Shown piece after piece: positions 34,396 to 44,370 of a stretch of DNA of 51,643 nucleotides. The notes under the pieces were generated by a model. That model saw nothing but the letters and a program-made list of their open reading frames with translations, was not told the origin of the DNA and did not search any database. Position 1 is the stretch's first letter; each line of letters opens with the position of its first letter. The DNA comes from Alphaproteobacteria bacterium (GTDB taxonomy: Bacteria > Pseudomonadota > Alphaproteobacteria > Micavibrionales > Micavibrionaceae), in contig JAEUKN010000009.1 in NCBI GenBank assembly GCA_016794305.1, positions 1-51,643 of the forward strand, read 5' to 3'. Made by a program: the position numbers and the translations under genes.

Positions 34396-35820
34396 CTACA
34401 ACACAAACTGGCTGAGGTCACGATTTTTTGAGAGTTCGGAGACCTGAGATTTCACATACTCCGCCGTAATCGCAACATTTTCACCGCCGCGATCGGTGGC
34501 GTTGAAACTGATATCTTCCAACAATTTTTCCATCACGGTTTGCAGTCGTCGCGCACCGATATTTTCAACGGTTTCATTGACTTCAAACGCGATGCGCGCA
34601 ATTTCGTCAATGGCATCCGACTCAAATTCCAATTTCAACTGCTCGGTTTCCATCAGCGCACTATATTGCCGCAGCAAGCAAACTTCGGTATCGGTCAAGA
34701 TTCGGCGGAAATCGGCCTCAGTGAGTGAGGATAGCTCCACCCGAATGGGCAGCCTCCCTTGGAGTTCGGCCAGCAAATCCGACGGTTTCGCATAGTGGAA
34801 GGCCCCCGATGCAATAAAGAGAATATGGTCGGTATTGACGGGGCCGTGTTTGGTGGATACGACCGTTCCCTCAATCAACGGCAATAAATCGCGCTGGACC
34901 CCTTCGCGGCTCACATCCCCGCCGCGCACATCCTGACGCGCCGCGATTTTGTCAATCTCATCAATAAACACGATTCCGTTTTGTTGCACCAATTCCCGCG
35001 CGATATCGAGAATTTTGTCTTCATCCAGCAAATTATCGGCTTCCTCCGTCAACACCAATTTCATCGCCGCGTCCACCTTCATTTTGCGGCGTTTGGTGCG
35101 ACTGCCGATTTTGCCCAGCATATCACCGAGGCTTACCATGCTCATGGACGCGCCGGGCATGCCGGGGATATCAAAACTGGGAATGCCGCTGCCGGCATCT
35201 TGAACTTCGATCTCAATTTCCTTGTCATTCAGGCTGCCTTCGCGCAATTGTTTGCGGAAAATTTGGCGGGTGGACTCCCCCGCATCCTCCCCCACCAGTG
35301 CAGAGAGCACGCGGTTTTCCGCCGCCAGTTCGGCCTGCGCCTCTACATTTTTGCGCATTTTCTCGCGGGTTTGGCGCAATCCGATTTCCATCAAATCGCG
35401 AATGATGCTCTCTACGTCTTTTCCCACATAACCGACTTCGGTGAATTTTGTGGCTTCGACCTTGAGGAACGGGGCCTGCGCCAATTTCGCCAAGCGCCGC
35501 GCAATTTCGGTTTTTCCCACGCCGGTTGGGCCGATCATCAGGATGTTTTTGGGATAGATTTCCTCCTGAAGGGCAGGATCAAGTTGTTGCCGACGCCAGC
35601 GATTACGCAGGGCAATCGCCACGGCTTTTTTGGCGGCAGTTTGCCCGATGATAAAGCGATCGAGTTCGCAGACAATCTCACGCGGGGTGAAGGCCGGAAT
35701 ATCGAGGATGCGCGCGGAAATATCGCGGCTTTCCTCTTGTGTTTTCACTTGTGCTTGCTCTTGCGCACGCGCATCACTGCCCGCTTGGTCATCATGCGAA
35801 ACTTTGGGTATGTCGGTCAT
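34396..35820 (-). CDS. hslU: HslU, ATPase subunit of the HslUV protease
   Basis: This AAA+ hexamer unfolds substrates and feeds them to HslV. The 474-residue protein has an N-terminal charged extension of about 35 residues not usual in HslU. The typical [20 protein letters not shown] follows, with Walker [16 protein letters not shown], the pore motif [10 protein letters not shown], Walker [12 protein letters not shown], and [18 protein letters not shown]. The C-terminus SQFVL resembles the HslV-activating tail. The ATG at 35820 starts just after the hslV stop (1-bp gap), indicating coupled translation; an in-frame TTG at 35835 is less likely. Confidence 0.97.
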   Translation of the reverse strand: MTDIPKVSHDDQAGSDARAQEQAQVKTQEESRDISARILDIPAFTPREIVCELDRFIIGQTAAKKAVAIALRNRWRRQQLDPALQEEIYPKNILMIGPTGVGKTEIARRLAKLAQAPFLKVEATKFTEVGYVGKDVESIIRDLMEIGLRQTREKMRKNVEAQAELAAENRVLSALVGEDAGESTRQIFRKQLREGSLNDKEIEIEVQDAGSGIPSFDIPGMPGASMSMVSLGDMLGKIGSRTKRRKMKVDAAMKLVLTEEADNLLDEDKILDIARELVQQNGIVFIDEIDKIAARQDVRGGDVSREGVQRDLLPLIEGTVVSTKHGPVNTDHILFIASGAFHYAKPSDLLAELQGRLPIRVELSSLTEADFRRILTDTEVCLLRQYSALMETEQLKLEFESDAIDEIARIAFEVNETVENIGARRLQTVMEKLLEDISFNATDRGGENVAITAEYVKSQVSELSKNRDLSQFVL

Positions 35821-35821
35821 G

Positions 35822-36385
35822 TTAAATTTTTTCAATCACAATATTATGGTTGGAATAAATACAGATATCACCCGCAATTTTCATGGCTTTTTGGGCAATG
35901 TCTTCGAGTTTCATATCGGTGTTTTCAATCAAGGCACGCGCGGCGGAAAGTGCGTAATTCCCGCCCGACCCGATGCCGATCACCCCGTCTTCGGGTTCCA
36001 CCACATCGCCCGTTCCCGAGAGAATGAGGGAAGTTGTGCTGTCGCACACGGCCATCATCGCCTCTAATTTGCGCAAATATTTATCGGTGCGCCAGTCCTT
36101 GGCGAGTTCCACACACGCCCGCAGCAATTGCCCGGGATGAGCCTCCAGCTTGGCTTCCAGCCGCTCAAACAACGTAAAGGCATCGGCAGTGGCCCCGGCA
36201 AAGCCGGCAACAACTTGGCCGCCCTTACCCAGTCGGCGAACCTTGCGCGCGTTGGATTTCAGGATGGTGGCACCGAGCGTTACCTGCCCGTCACCCGCCA
36301 CCACAATCTCTTTCCCGCGCCGCAGCGCCAGAATGGTGGTGGAATGCCAATTGGATTTATCAGAAGGATTATATGGATTTGTCAT
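35822..36385 (-). CDS. hslV: HslV, peptidase subunit of the HslUV protease
   Basis: A threonine peptidase related to the proteasome beta subunit. A short propeptide ([15 protein letters not shown]) precedes TTILALRRG, where the first Thr would become the catalytic N-terminus. The conserved [37 protein letters not shown], and [17 protein letters not shown] blocks follow. The ATG at 36385 gives the expected propeptide length (187 residues total); an upstream in-frame codon at 36421 would add 12 residues. It is followed by hslU with a 1-bp gap. Confidence 0.97.
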   Translation of the reverse strand: MTNPYNPSDKSNWHSTTILALRRGKEIVVAGDGQVTLGATILKSNARKVRRLGKGGQVVAGFAGATADAFTLFERLEAKLEAHPGQLLRACVELAKDWRTDKYLRKLEAMMAVCDSTTSLILSGTGDVVEPEDGVIGIGSGGNYALSAARALIENTDMKLEDIAQKAMKIAGDICIYSNHNIVIEKI

Positions 36386-36441
36386 ACCCCAACATATGGC
36401 GCGATTTGCGCCATACGTCAAGAGTGAGATTGAAAGAACAA

Positions 36442-39372
36442 TTAATTCACCTCACGACAGGTGCAGAGAAAGAAAGTATATCCGGTTGTCGTGGTGACAA
36501 TACATGAAGATTCTTTTTCCACCTGGTCACAGGTACACCTATCAATATTGGGGCGGGGGTAGTCTTGGCCGGTATAAGCCCCGGTTCCGCTGTTGGTGGG
36601 ACTGCTTCCCGGTTTCCAAATATAGGTCCGGGCGATACAGGTTCCGTCCGTATTTCCGCTTGTGTCCGGATCATCAATCCAGCTATTCCCGGAACGGATT
36701 TTCCGTACTTTTTTCTTGGTTTGAACTTTTCTACAAGCCACCGGATCCTGCGGGCTTGTTGCCTGCATGCAATCCGGGTCTGTTTCCTCCATTTTGGTGC
36801 AGTTTGAGTCATTCCAGGCAGGGTTATTATATTGGCATTGGCCCTGTTGAACATGACGATAACGCCATTTACCTTTGGTGATATCCGCAGGCCATTGCGA
36901 AGGCTCATATTGGAAACTGGATGGATTAGGTGAAGATTTTCGTGTTCCGCCGCCATCACAGTTGGCGAATTCGGTTATAGGTTGCAGTGCACAGGTACAT
37001 GCATTAGCAGGCGGTAAACTATCACAATTTGTATTATCAGAGACTATCGTGCCCCCCGTAATCATGCCCAGACTGCTTGAGACCGTACCTCCCATAACCC
37101 AAGGGCCACATGACCAGTTATTGGATAGTACGTGGTCCTCATCACATGCTTTATGCTTAATTCTTCTCAACGGCGCAGCAGATGACGTGTTTCCAGGGCA
37201 ATTATACTCAGCAGTCGCATAAACATCATTGCATACACAAGAAGATGTGTCAGAATCGAGATTTTCACGAGTCCCATCGCATTTGTAATAGTATTTTTGT
37301 GTGTAAGTCCCGCTGTATCCTTGTCCCAACGCTTGAGAACAGCTTGCCGTGGTGTCTGTTAAAAAATTACTTTGTGCCAACGCTGGATCATAGTTGCAAT
37401 GAGCGGCATCATCCACAACTGGAAACCCAGCCTTAAGTTCCCAATTACCATTATTGCATGTATATGTCTTTTGAGCGCATGCATACATATTCACATCATC
37501 AGGATTTGTTTCCAGCAAATCATCCCTGTCGGGCAATTTAATTTCTGTGCCTGCTCCCGCCATAGGGAATCCATACGAACTTCCACATAAGGTTGCTGCG
37601 CTTGATGTTGCAGCACAACTATTATTCGGCAAGGCACAATTCGGCGTGCCGTCAGCATTAAAGCCTATAAAGACTTCATCGGGATTGGTACAATAAAAAC
37701 GAACAGGTGCGCATTTGGCGGCTCCGGCTTCAATGCCCGTCATATATTGCCCTGCGGGACACCCGCCCATTCCACGGCCCGGTTGGGCCGGGTCATAGGG
37801 GGCCGCAATATTCTCTACACTGAAACAATTTGTTCCGCTCTGGTCACAATATTGGGGTGCAAAAATTCTATTATCGGATGCGTTCCCGTCACCCACGCGG
37901 AGCGAGCCGGTTTGGAATGCGACATCACCGTTCACGTTCGCCAGGCGTCCATATTGTGCTGAATCGTTGGTGTAATTAACCGAACTTTGCCCCACGGTGA
38001 GTGTATCGGTAATTTGCGCAGGGTCGGATATCCCCACCCCGACATTACCCCTGGTTAAATCAGTCACGCTCTGTGCCGTTGGGGTTGTGCGTCGCCACAC
38101 CGGATTTTCACTGGCGACGAAATAGGCCATCATGTCATCATAATTATTCCCCGTGACATCCATACGATAGGTTGCGTCTGTATTGGTCCCCGGTGCCGCC
38201 GCCCCAAACGAGTAATTACGACAATTTTCCGAATCGCCCCCATTGGCATTACAGGCGTTGGCAACCCCGTTGGCATTTACCGCTCCATTGCCGTTTTGTC
38301 CGGAACTAAAAACCACGTAAGCTGCGGATTGGGCACCGTTCGATAAATCTGCGCCGGTACTGTCTATAATGCGTATTCCGCCGCCATCTTCCCTAAATGT
38401 GCCAACGTTGGCCATATCCTGAGTAACGGCATATACTAATCTATTGCCATAACCATCAAGCGTGTCTTTTTCATCCAATTGCATATCCCGAAATGGAATA
38501 GCCCCCACCCGAATATTGCGGTTGGTCAGATCGGCTCGTGCGCTTTGTTCCACACAGACGCCATTCACGGTTGGTGTAGCAACCGTTCCGCCTGAAAGAC
38601 ATTGACCAGGAGTTAGGTTGGCAGCGGGGTCACCTCCGGTATTGGAGGCAACTGCAGCGTTGTAAGCCGCAAGATCATTTTGGTACGTGGCATAGGCTGT
38701 ATTGTATTGTGTTTGCAATTCCCAATTTTTTGCGTCAACTGCCGTTTTTAACGCTGTATACTCACATACCATCTGTCCATTTGTCGTGTAAAAACCGCAG
38801 CTAGTAATTGCACCCCCAGGTTGCAAGTACCAATTATTAAGGACAAGGGGACTATAAGACAGCGCAAAATTTTCTACACTTAAACCTAACTGTGCATACC
38901 GATTTACATTAGAAGTAATACGGCAAAATCTTTGCTCTCTTCCCGGGTAAATCGTCGCGGACTTACTACAGGCCATATCAGCATTACTTGTAGAAACAGA
39001 AAGAAGACCGGGCGCAGGAGGCATATTCGGTAATAAATTAGGAAGTGCAGGAGCAACTGGGGGCGGCCCTGGAACCGCCACAAATCCATCGCACCTGACC
39101 TGCCGTCCATAATTGGCACTGTTTCGCGGTTCCAAAATCGGGGCGGGGCAGGGATAACGCCCAAAATTACTTTTGAAAGTTTGTAGGGCCTGGTTGACCG
39201 TTTGCACCACTTCGGTGGTCTTGATAATGTCCTGCTTTTGTTTATAAACCTGATAGGCCGATAGGGCCGATGCCATGATGACCCCCAAAATCATCATGGA
39301 GATCGCGATTTCAATCAATGTAAACCCACATTTATGACGGGCGGAACCGTTCAGGGACAATTTTTGATACAT
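36442..39372 (-). CDS. Giant prepilin-type protein with Cys-rich C-terminal region
   Basis: A 976-residue protein with a type IV prepilin leader of about 16 residues ending in CG, then [20 protein letters not shown]. PilD-type cleavage after Gly and N-methylation of Phe are expected. Ordinary pilins have 150-200 residues. A block shared with the two upstream genes follows ([53 protein letters not shown] region). A tail-fibre-like [12 protein letters not shown] lies near residue 440. From about residue 530 the chain is Cys-rich with [19 protein letters not shown], suggesting disulfide-bonded modules. GGGAGGA before the ATG at 39372 supports the start. Function is unknown; a tip adhesin is inferred. 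Confidence 0.8.
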   Translation of the reverse strand: MYQKLSLNGSARHKCGFTLIEIAISMMILGVIMASALSAYQVYKQKQDIIKTTEVVQTVNQALQTFKSNFGRYPCPAPILEPRNSANYGRQVRCDGFVAVPGPPPVAPALPNLLPNMPPAPGLLSVSTSNADMACSKSATIYPGREQRFCRITSNVNRYAQLGLSVENFALSYSPLVLNNWYLQPGGAITSCGFYTTNGQMVCEYTALKTAVDAKNWELQTQYNTAYATYQNDLAAYNAAVASNTGGDPAANLTPGQCLSGGTVATPTVNGVCVEQSARADLTNRNIRVGAIPFRDMQLDEKDTLDGYGNRLVYAVTQDMANVGTFREDGGGIRIIDSTGADLSNGAQSAAYVVFSSGQNGNGAVNANGVANACNANGGDSENCRNYSFGAAAPGTNTDATYRMDVTGNNYDDMMAYFVASENPVWRRTTPTAQSVTDLTRGNVGVGISDPAQITDTLTVGQSSVNYTNDSAQYGRLANVNGDVAFQTGSLRVGDGNASDNRIFAPQYCDQSGTNCFSVENIAAPYDPAQPGRGMGGCPAGQYMTGIEAGAAKCAPVRFYCTNPDEVFIGFNADGTPNCALPNNSCAATSSAATLCGSSYGFPMAGAGTEIKLPDRDDLLETNPDDVNMYACAQKTYTCNNGNWELKAGFPVVDDAAHCNYDPALAQSNFLTDTTASCSQALGQGYSGTYTQKYYYKCDGTRENLDSDTSSCVCNDVYATAEYNCPGNTSSAAPLRRIKHKACDEDHVLSNNWSCGPWVMGGTVSSSLGMITGGTIVSDNTNCDSLPPANACTCALQPITEFANCDGGGTRKSSPNPSSFQYEPSQWPADITKGKWRYRHVQQGQCQYNNPAWNDSNCTKMEETDPDCMQATSPQDPVACRKVQTKKKVRKIRSGNSWIDDPDTSGNTDGTCIARTYIWKPGSSPTNSGTGAYTGQDYPRPNIDRCTCDQVEKESSCIVTTTTGYTFFLCTCREVN

Positions 39373-39394
39373 GTTTCGGGTCCTCCCATTAAGT

Positions 39395-40660
39395 TCAATA
39401 TGTCTGACCGTTACTACAAATGATTTTTCCATCGCTCAACAATCCCTTCAAGAAAGATCCTGAAGGACAGGTTTTGTCGACGCCGGGCGCTGCAATAGTC
39501 GGGGCAGCACAGACTACTTGGCCGCTTGAGATGCCGGTCATCACATTACCCGGAGTGGCGCAACTATTCACACCCGGTTGCCGATTACCAAAAAAACCGG
39601 TGTTCGAATTTACATTTAGGCAAAAAGTCCCATTCACATTACAGAGATTATCGGTTCGTATCGCCCCGGCTTTTAAGGTTCCGCTTACATCCAGCATCAG
39701 ATTATTTGCTCCGGCCGGGGGTGCTGTCGCAGGGGTATCCGTGCCAATTCCCACCGCACCGGTGAAAAACGGGCGCATATGAGTGGTGGGGAGGAAGTTA
39801 TTATCGGTAACACTCATCCATAAATCACCCCCGCTGACGTTGTAGGCAAGGAGCCGGTCATCAAAAAAACCGCCGCCCGCCCCTTCTGAATTCGCCAAAG
39901 CCTGACGGAACGTGAAATCGCCGTCACAATTTTCACCGTCAGACGTGGCAATATTACAGGGGGTAAAAATTCCGTTGGCATTGTAAGCGCCAAGCCCTGT
40001 CTCTCCGGAGGAATAAATCACAAATTGTCCATCATTATTAACACCCGCCGTATTATTGCCAAATTCGTCCACCACGTTGATCACGCCGTTTTGAAAGCGG
40101 CTGAAACCTTCTGGTCGGTTGGGGCGTGCTGACGTAAAGCTCACCGCATAATTTAATTTTCTGCCCCACCCGTCCAACGTCTTTTCATCCGGCATGCCGG
40201 CAATGAGCAACCCCCCTGAGATGGTTGGAATTCCCCCGATCAACACAAATTCATTATTATTTCCCACAATGTTATCAGTATCATCCACGGTATCACGCGC
40301 CCCGGGTATTTTGCAAAATCCTTGTTCATTCCCCGTCGTGTTGCAATTGGGCACCCCGGCCAAGGTAAACCCCGCTACGGTACAAACATCCACGCCGTAA
40401 TTCGCAGCCCCCGGCCGCAAAGAACGATCAGCCGGGCATGGGTAGCGCAGCGGTGAAAAAACCGCCATCACTGTTTCGGCATTGGCCATATTCGACTTTG
40501 TGATTTCGATTTTTCGATTTAAATCATATTGATAGTAAAGCATCAACAAAGGAATCAGCATGATACTGCTGATCAAAAGCACGAACGACATTTCAATCAA
40601 CGTAAACCCGGCAGGCCCGTTGCAACGAGGATGAAAGTTTTTTGAGCAATTCTTAGACAT
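39395..40660 (-). CDS. Large prepilin-type protein
   Basis: A 421-residue protein with a leader ending in PAG, then FTLIEMSFVLLISSIMLIPL, a standard class III prepilin signal and helix. Next comes LRYPCPADRSLRPGAANYG, then GMPDEKTLDGWGRKLNYAVS and FVIYSSGETGLGAYNANG, matching its two neighbours block by block. VGIGTDTPATAPPAGANN (about residue 300) is followed by LMLDVSGTLKAG, as in phage tail fibres. Two modules of the C-x-G-x-M-TGI/KGL...C type end the protein. The ATG at 40660 is preferred to TTG at 40675; no strong ribosome site is seen. It lies between the two larger relatives in one apparent operon. Confidence 0.8.
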   Translation of the reverse strand: MSKNCSKNFHPRCNGPAGFTLIEMSFVLLISSIMLIPLLMLYYQYDLNRKIEITKSNMANAETVMAVFSPLRYPCPADRSLRPGAANYGVDVCTVAGFTLAGVPNCNTTGNEQGFCKIPGARDTVDDTDNIVGNNNEFVLIGGIPTISGGLLIAGMPDEKTLDGWGRKLNYAVSFTSARPNRPEGFSRFQNGVINVVDEFGNNTAGVNNDGQFVIYSSGETGLGAYNANGIFTPCNIATSDGENCDGDFTFRQALANSEGAGGGFFDDRLLAYNVSGGDLWMSVTDNNFLPTTHMRPFFTGAVGIGTDTPATAPPAGANNLMLDVSGTLKAGAIRTDNLCNVNGTFCLNVNSNTGFFGNRQPGVNSCATPGNVMTGISSGQVVCAAPTIAAPGVDKTCPSGSFLKGLLSDGKIICSNGQTY

Positions 40661-40690
40661 TTTCGCATTGACCAAAATTGATTATATTTT

Positions 40691-42238
40691 TTAAGGAAAC
40701 CCGCATATGATTGACCCATCCGCCCTGACTCCCTTGGCATATTGCCCAAGGACGGTACAACTTCCCGTTTGTGCTATTGAAGCAGGTGGAGCTTTACTTG
40801 TGCTGTTACAGGCTTCATCATTATCAAAGATTCCTGTCATCGCCATATCTTTGGGGCATTTGATGCCGTTACCGCGAAAAAACTCTCCATGAGGTCCGGT
40901 AGCGTCATTGACATAATAACCGCTAGTTACATCAAGATCGGGTGGAACCCCGCCAATCGTGCTCGGCATAAGGAAGGGCGGCGTATTCGCACCACCCCAA
41001 CCATTGGCCGCCACTGTAGGACAAGCGGTTGCGGAGGTACATCGGCCATCACGCGTCGCGGCATTGCCATCTTCTACCTTGCTCGGATCATCAACGGCAT
41101 ACCAAGCTGACCCTTGCGCATCCGGCCCCCGTCCTTTAAAACGATAGGCCTTCACCTGCCCGGAAACTCTTGCCGATCCATACACATCCAGCTTCGAAAC
41201 CGGGACACAGGGCGTACGCCCCCCACAATCACCAATCGCGACATTGCCGCCCAAGCGATCCCGTATGCCCAAATTCGCAACGCCGCCTACAACTGGAGTA
41301 TTGGACCATAATCCCGAACTAGTGCTATTGGTGGCAAAGACCAAATCATCAAAATGCGTCGCTCCGGCCGCCAGAGCCACCTGACGTCTGCGGCTGATGG
41401 GATCGGCATTGTTGCGGAATACGCCATCCCGGTTACAATTTTCATTATCCACACCATTTGCAACAGCGGCACAGGCCGTCGCCACTCGACCGCTCACAGA
41501 ATATGCGCCACGCCCATCCGCTCCGCTGCTCGCAACAACAAAATGCGCACGCGTCATGGTAAAATCATCCACATTGTCCGCATTTCCATCCACAAAGAAA
41601 ATGGATCGTCCGGCGGCATCTTGAACCTCAATGGCTCCTGCATTTTCATTAAAAGTGTTGGCATTTGTTAATGCTGCCGTCACGGCATAGGTGAGGAAAT
41701 TCCCATTTTCATCCATTACCGAGGTAACCGGAACCCCTATCGCGGCAAAGGGGATCGCCCCAATGATAACAGGCGGAGACATCGCAGGGGCAATAGCAGC
41801 GGGATAGGTATTCCTTGTTGTTTGACAAATAGCATTTGCCAGCGTTGCCCCATCCTGACAGTCCAACCATCCACCGCCGGGAACCGCTGCCTCCCGTCCA
41901 AAATTGGCGTTTCCGGGGGCCAGTGACGGATCGGCGGGGCGAGGGTATCTGCCGAATTTTAACGCATATTTCATCAATGCGGATGAGGCCGTATCCACCG
42001 CCTGTTGCGTCGTGGCTTCTTTATAGCGTTGATAATAGAGATTGAGCATATAAACAGTCGGGGTGAGAATGAGAGAGAAAATGATCAGAAGAATACAAAC
42101 TTCAATCAACGAAAACCCTTGATTATGAGATTTTTGGCCGCGTGATTGCTTTGCGCACATACATTTACGCCAACATTCAGACTGACCGCATTGGGCATCC
42201 TGTTCAAGAGAGAGAGTATCGCCGGTATGATTGTTCAT
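40691..42238 (-). CDS. Large prepilin-type protein, first of three
   Basis: About 515 residues. The prepilin motif QGFSLIEVCILLIIFSLIL begins near residue 40 from the ATG at 42238; an ATG at 42160 would give a 15-residue leader like those of its neighbours and may be the true start, and a TTG at 42319 is also in frame. Shared blocks are FGRYPRPADPSLAPGNANFG, IGAIPFAAIGVPVTSV, FVVASSGADGRGAYSVSGR and FDDLVFATNSTSSGLW. GNVAIGDCGGRTPCVPVSK is followed by LDVYGSARVSG, a tail-fibre-type motif. CPKDMAMTGIFDNDEAC lies near the end. No clear ribosome site exists at any start. A promoter candidate lies at 42350-42379. Confidence 0.78.
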   Translation of the reverse strand: MNNHTGDTLSLEQDAQCGQSECWRKCMCAKQSRGQKSHNQGFSLIEVCILLIIFSLILTPTVYMLNLYYQRYKEATTQQAVDTASSALMKYALKFGRYPRPADPSLAPGNANFGREAAVPGGGWLDCQDGATLANAICQTTRNTYPAAIAPAMSPPVIIGAIPFAAIGVPVTSVMDENGNFLTYAVTAALTNANTFNENAGAIEVQDAAGRSIFFVDGNADNVDDFTMTRAHFVVASSGADGRGAYSVSGRVATACAAVANGVDNENCNRDGVFRNNADPISRRRQVALAAGATHFDDLVFATNSTSSGLWSNTPVVGGVANLGIRDRLGGNVAIGDCGGRTPCVPVSKLDVYGSARVSGQVKAYRFKGRGPDAQGSAWYAVDDPSKVEDGNAATRDGRCTSATACPTVAANGWGGANTPPFLMPSTIGGVPPDLDVTSGYYVNDATGPHGEFFRGNGIKCPKDMAMTGIFDNDEACNSTSKAPPASIAQTGSCTVLGQYAKGVRADGSIICGFP

Positions 42239-42349
42239 ATTAAAGAGACCATTTACGCAAAAGCACACATTGTGCGCGTCCAAACACCACATTTCATTGT
42301 AGGAATTAAAGGTTAACAAAATCTAATGAATGCTTCAAATTGTAACAAT

Positions 42350-42379
42350 CTTATAATTTTGAACCAATCTTCCGATCAA
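42350..42379 (-). promoter_or_regulatory. Candidate promoter for the pilin-like operon
   Basis: On the minus strand, TTGATC (42379-42374) and TATAAG (42355-42350) are 18 bp apart, about 110-190 bp before the possible start codons of the first pilin-like gene. Assigned by pattern only. Confidence 0.4.
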
Positions 42380-42439
42380 AAGTTTGTAAACCTCAAGCAA
42401 CAACAAAGGATATAACAAATATGGCAAAACAGACATCTG

Positions 42440-42519
42440 AGAACCTGTTCATAATCTCGCTATGGCACAGGATTTTTGCGGTTTTTCAGCCACGAATGAT
42501 CACGAATAAACGCGAATTT
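42440..42519. repeat. Half of a family X palindrome joined to CCACGAAT repeat
   Basis: The left end AGAACCTGTTCATAATCTC and about 50 bp of family X are present. The sequence then switches to CCACGAATGATCACGAATAA, a member of the repeat family seen at 27128, 27525, 27860 and 51529. The right half of the palindrome is missing, suggesting insertion or deletion. Confidence 0.7.
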
Positions 42520-42554
42520 GACGGGTGGTGAGCTGCCCAACATATTTTAAAAAC

Positions 42555-42571
42555 TTGGCATGAATTTCGCA
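42555..42571 (+). promoter_or_regulatory. Candidate sigma-54 promoter upstream of flgF
   Basis: TTGGCATGAATTTCGCA has GG at 42557-42558 and GC at 42569-42570 with exactly 10 bp between, close to the consensus TGGCAC-N5-TTGC. A transcript would start near 42582, about 45 bp before flgF. Sigma-54 control of hook/basal-body genes is established in Caulobacter. Confidence 0.5.
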
Positions 42572-42626
42572 TTACCTGATTTCTGAAGCGGTCCACGGTG
42601 CCGGATGGGCGGAAAGGAATAGGACA

Positions 42627-43361
42627 ATGGAAAATTCATTATATGTCGGTTTGTCGCGTCAATTGGTGCTCGATCACGCTATGACCCTCGTGTCCAACAA
42701 TGTGGCCAATGCCAACACCCCCGGATACCGCGCGCAAAACCCGTTATTTCAGGAATATATTGCCAAATCGCAGGGCTATAGCGGCCAGGATCCGCTCTCA
42801 ATGGTTTATGATGAGGGGCAATATGATACGGTGAGTGCGGGTCCGGTCCAGTTTACGGGCGGCACGTATGATTTGGCACTCAACGGGCCGGGATTTTTTG
42901 AGGTTACGGCCCCAAGCGGGGAAACCCAATACACGCGCGCCGGGAATTTCACGGTCAATAACAACAATGAATTGGTGACCGCCGCAGGGTTTAAGGTCGC
43001 GGGACCGGGTGGCGGAGCCATTGCCATTCCGCCCGGCGCCAAGGATTTGGTGGTCACCGCCGCCGGTGAAGTCACGGCAGACGGCAATGTCATTGGCCGC
43101 ATTGGAATTGTGGAATTTGATAATGTGCAGGACCTGACGCCCGAGGGCAACGGGCTGTATTCATCGAAAAATCCCGGCGTTGCGGCCATTGATACCACGG
43201 TAAAACAAGGCGCGCTGGAGGGGTCGAATGTGAATTCGGTTCAGGAAATGACGCGGATGATTGATATTCTGCGGACCTATCAATCGACCATGAATATGAT
43301 CAAAAATGAACATGACCGGCAGATGGGGATGATTGATAAATTGGGTTCCGCTAATGGCTGA
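42627..43361 (+). CDS. flgF: Flagellar basal-body rod protein FlgF
   Basis: FlgF is a proximal rod component of the flagellar drive shaft. The 244-residue protein has the rod-family N-terminal helix MENSLYVGLSRQLVLDHAMT, then VSNNVANANTPGYRAQNPLF. The central YDLALNGPGFFEV and TQYTRAGNFTVNNNNEL follow, and the C-terminal coiled part is EGSNVNSVQEMTRMIDILRT. AGGA-type ribosome sites precede the ATG. It is first of a run flgF-flgG-flgA-flgH, and the usual alphaproteobacterial order is kept. Confidence 0.95.
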   Translation: MENSLYVGLSRQLVLDHAMTLVSNNVANANTPGYRAQNPLFQEYIAKSQGYSGQDPLSMVYDEGQYDTVSAGPVQFTGGTYDLALNGPGFFEVTAPSGETQYTRAGNFTVNNNNELVTAAGFKVAGPGGGAIAIPPGAKDLVVTAAGEVTADGNVIGRIGIVEFDNVQDLTPEGNGLYSSKNPGVAAIDTTVKQGALEGSNVNSVQEMTRMIDILRTYQSTMNMIKNEHDRQMGMIDKLGSANG

Positions 43362-43459
43362 GAACCATTAGCCAGATTGGATATGCCTAGTTGATGTGCC
43401 TAATAGTTGATATGGGTTAAAAAAATTGAAATTTAAATTGTAGAGAGTGGGAGTTTAAA

Positions 43460-44245
43460 ATGAGATCATTAGATATCGGCGCAACCGGAATGCTGGCTCA
43501 ACAGATGAATGTGGATACGATTTCCAACAACATCGCCAACATGACCACCACCGGCTTTAAAAAACAGCGGATTGAATTTCAGGACTTAATGTATCAACAT
43601 TTGGCCCGACCCGGGGCGACATCATCGGCTTCGGGGACGATTATCCCGGCGGGGCTTTCCTTGGGGCTTGGCGTGCGGCCGGTTGCGACCTATCGCGATC
43701 ACGAACAAGGTACGCTCCAGATTACCAACGGCGATTTGGATTTGGCCATCAACGGCCGCGGATTTTTCCAGGTGGAATTGCCCACGGGCGAAACGGCCTA
43801 TACCCGCGCGGGGGCGTTCCAGCTCAATGAAAATGGCGAGATTGTTACCGCCGAAGGATATCGAGTCTTGCCCGGTATCACCGCCCCCGCCGACACAATT
43901 TATTTGGAGGTTAACCAACAAGGGGAGGTCTTGGCAAAATTACCCCAACAAGTCGCGATGCAAAATCTGGGGCAAATCGAGCTGGCGAATTTCATCAATC
44001 CCGCCGGGTTAGAGGCCACGGGCGATACCATGTTCCTTGAAACCGAAGCATCAGGACAACCCACGGTGGGCATCCCCGGTGAGGAAAATTACGGCACCAT
44101 CCGCCAAGGTACGTTAGAGCAATCGAACGTGGATTCGGTGAAGGAAATCACCCTTTTGATCACCGCGCAACGTGCCTATGAAATGAATTCAAATGTCATT
44201 TCAACTTCGGATGAAATGATGGATACGGTTAATCAATTACGGTAA
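43460..44245 (+). CDS. flgG: Flagellar basal-body rod protein FlgG
   Basis: FlgG forms the distal rod. The 261-residue sequence is typical: MRSLDIGATGMLAQQMNVDT, ISNNIANMTTTGFKKQRIEF, GDLDLAINGRGFFQVELPTG, and the C-terminal EQSNVDSVKEITLLITAQRA-YEMNSNVISTSDEMM. Length is normal. GGGAG before the ATG supports the start. It lies 98 bp after flgF and 125 bp before flgA. Confidence 0.97.
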   Translation: MRSLDIGATGMLAQQMNVDTISNNIANMTTTGFKKQRIEFQDLMYQHLARPGATSSASGTIIPAGLSLGLGVRPVATYRDHEQGTLQITNGDLDLAINGRGFFQVELPTGETAYTRAGAFQLNENGEIVTAEGYRVLPGITAPADTIYLEVNQQGEVLAKLPQQVAMQNLGQIELANFINPAGLEATGDTMFLETEASGQPTVGIPGEENYGTIRQGTLEQSNVDSVKEITLLITAQRAYEMNSNVISTSDEMMDTVNQLR

Positions 44246-44284
44246 TTTGGCACGAGGCTTGCAAAGTTAGAAATGTAGAGTTTT

Positions 44285-44335
44285 TTTAAATTTCCCCCCA
44301 CCCTTCCTCCCCCCTGCAGGGGGAGGCGCACAGGA
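44285..44335. repeat. G/C-tract palindrome before flgA
   Basis: CCCCCCACCCTTCCTCCCCC and CTGCAGGGGGAGG form a short inverted repeat. The same CCCCACCCTGCCTCCCCC motif recurs in inverse at 45387-45432 and again at the window's right end. Confidence 0.55.
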
Positions 44336-44370
44336 AAAAAGGGGGAAAATAAAATTGTGGGAGAGAGAAT

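Larger units (their letters stand above)
42320..42626. other. Divergent promoter region between pilin cluster and flagellar cluster
   Basis: This 307-bp gap contains a sigma-70-type promoter candidate for the pilin-like genes (minus strand) and half of a family X repeat fused to CCACGAAT repeats (42440-42519). A sigma-54-type promoter candidate for flgF lies at about 42555-42571. Confidence 0.6.

Noticed and set aside
34981..36027. Long open frame (348 codons) on the plus strand over hslU/hslV
   Set aside because: It lies opposite two well-conserved genes and its translation is His/Phe/Arg-rich with no family resemblance; it is a shadow of their codon use.
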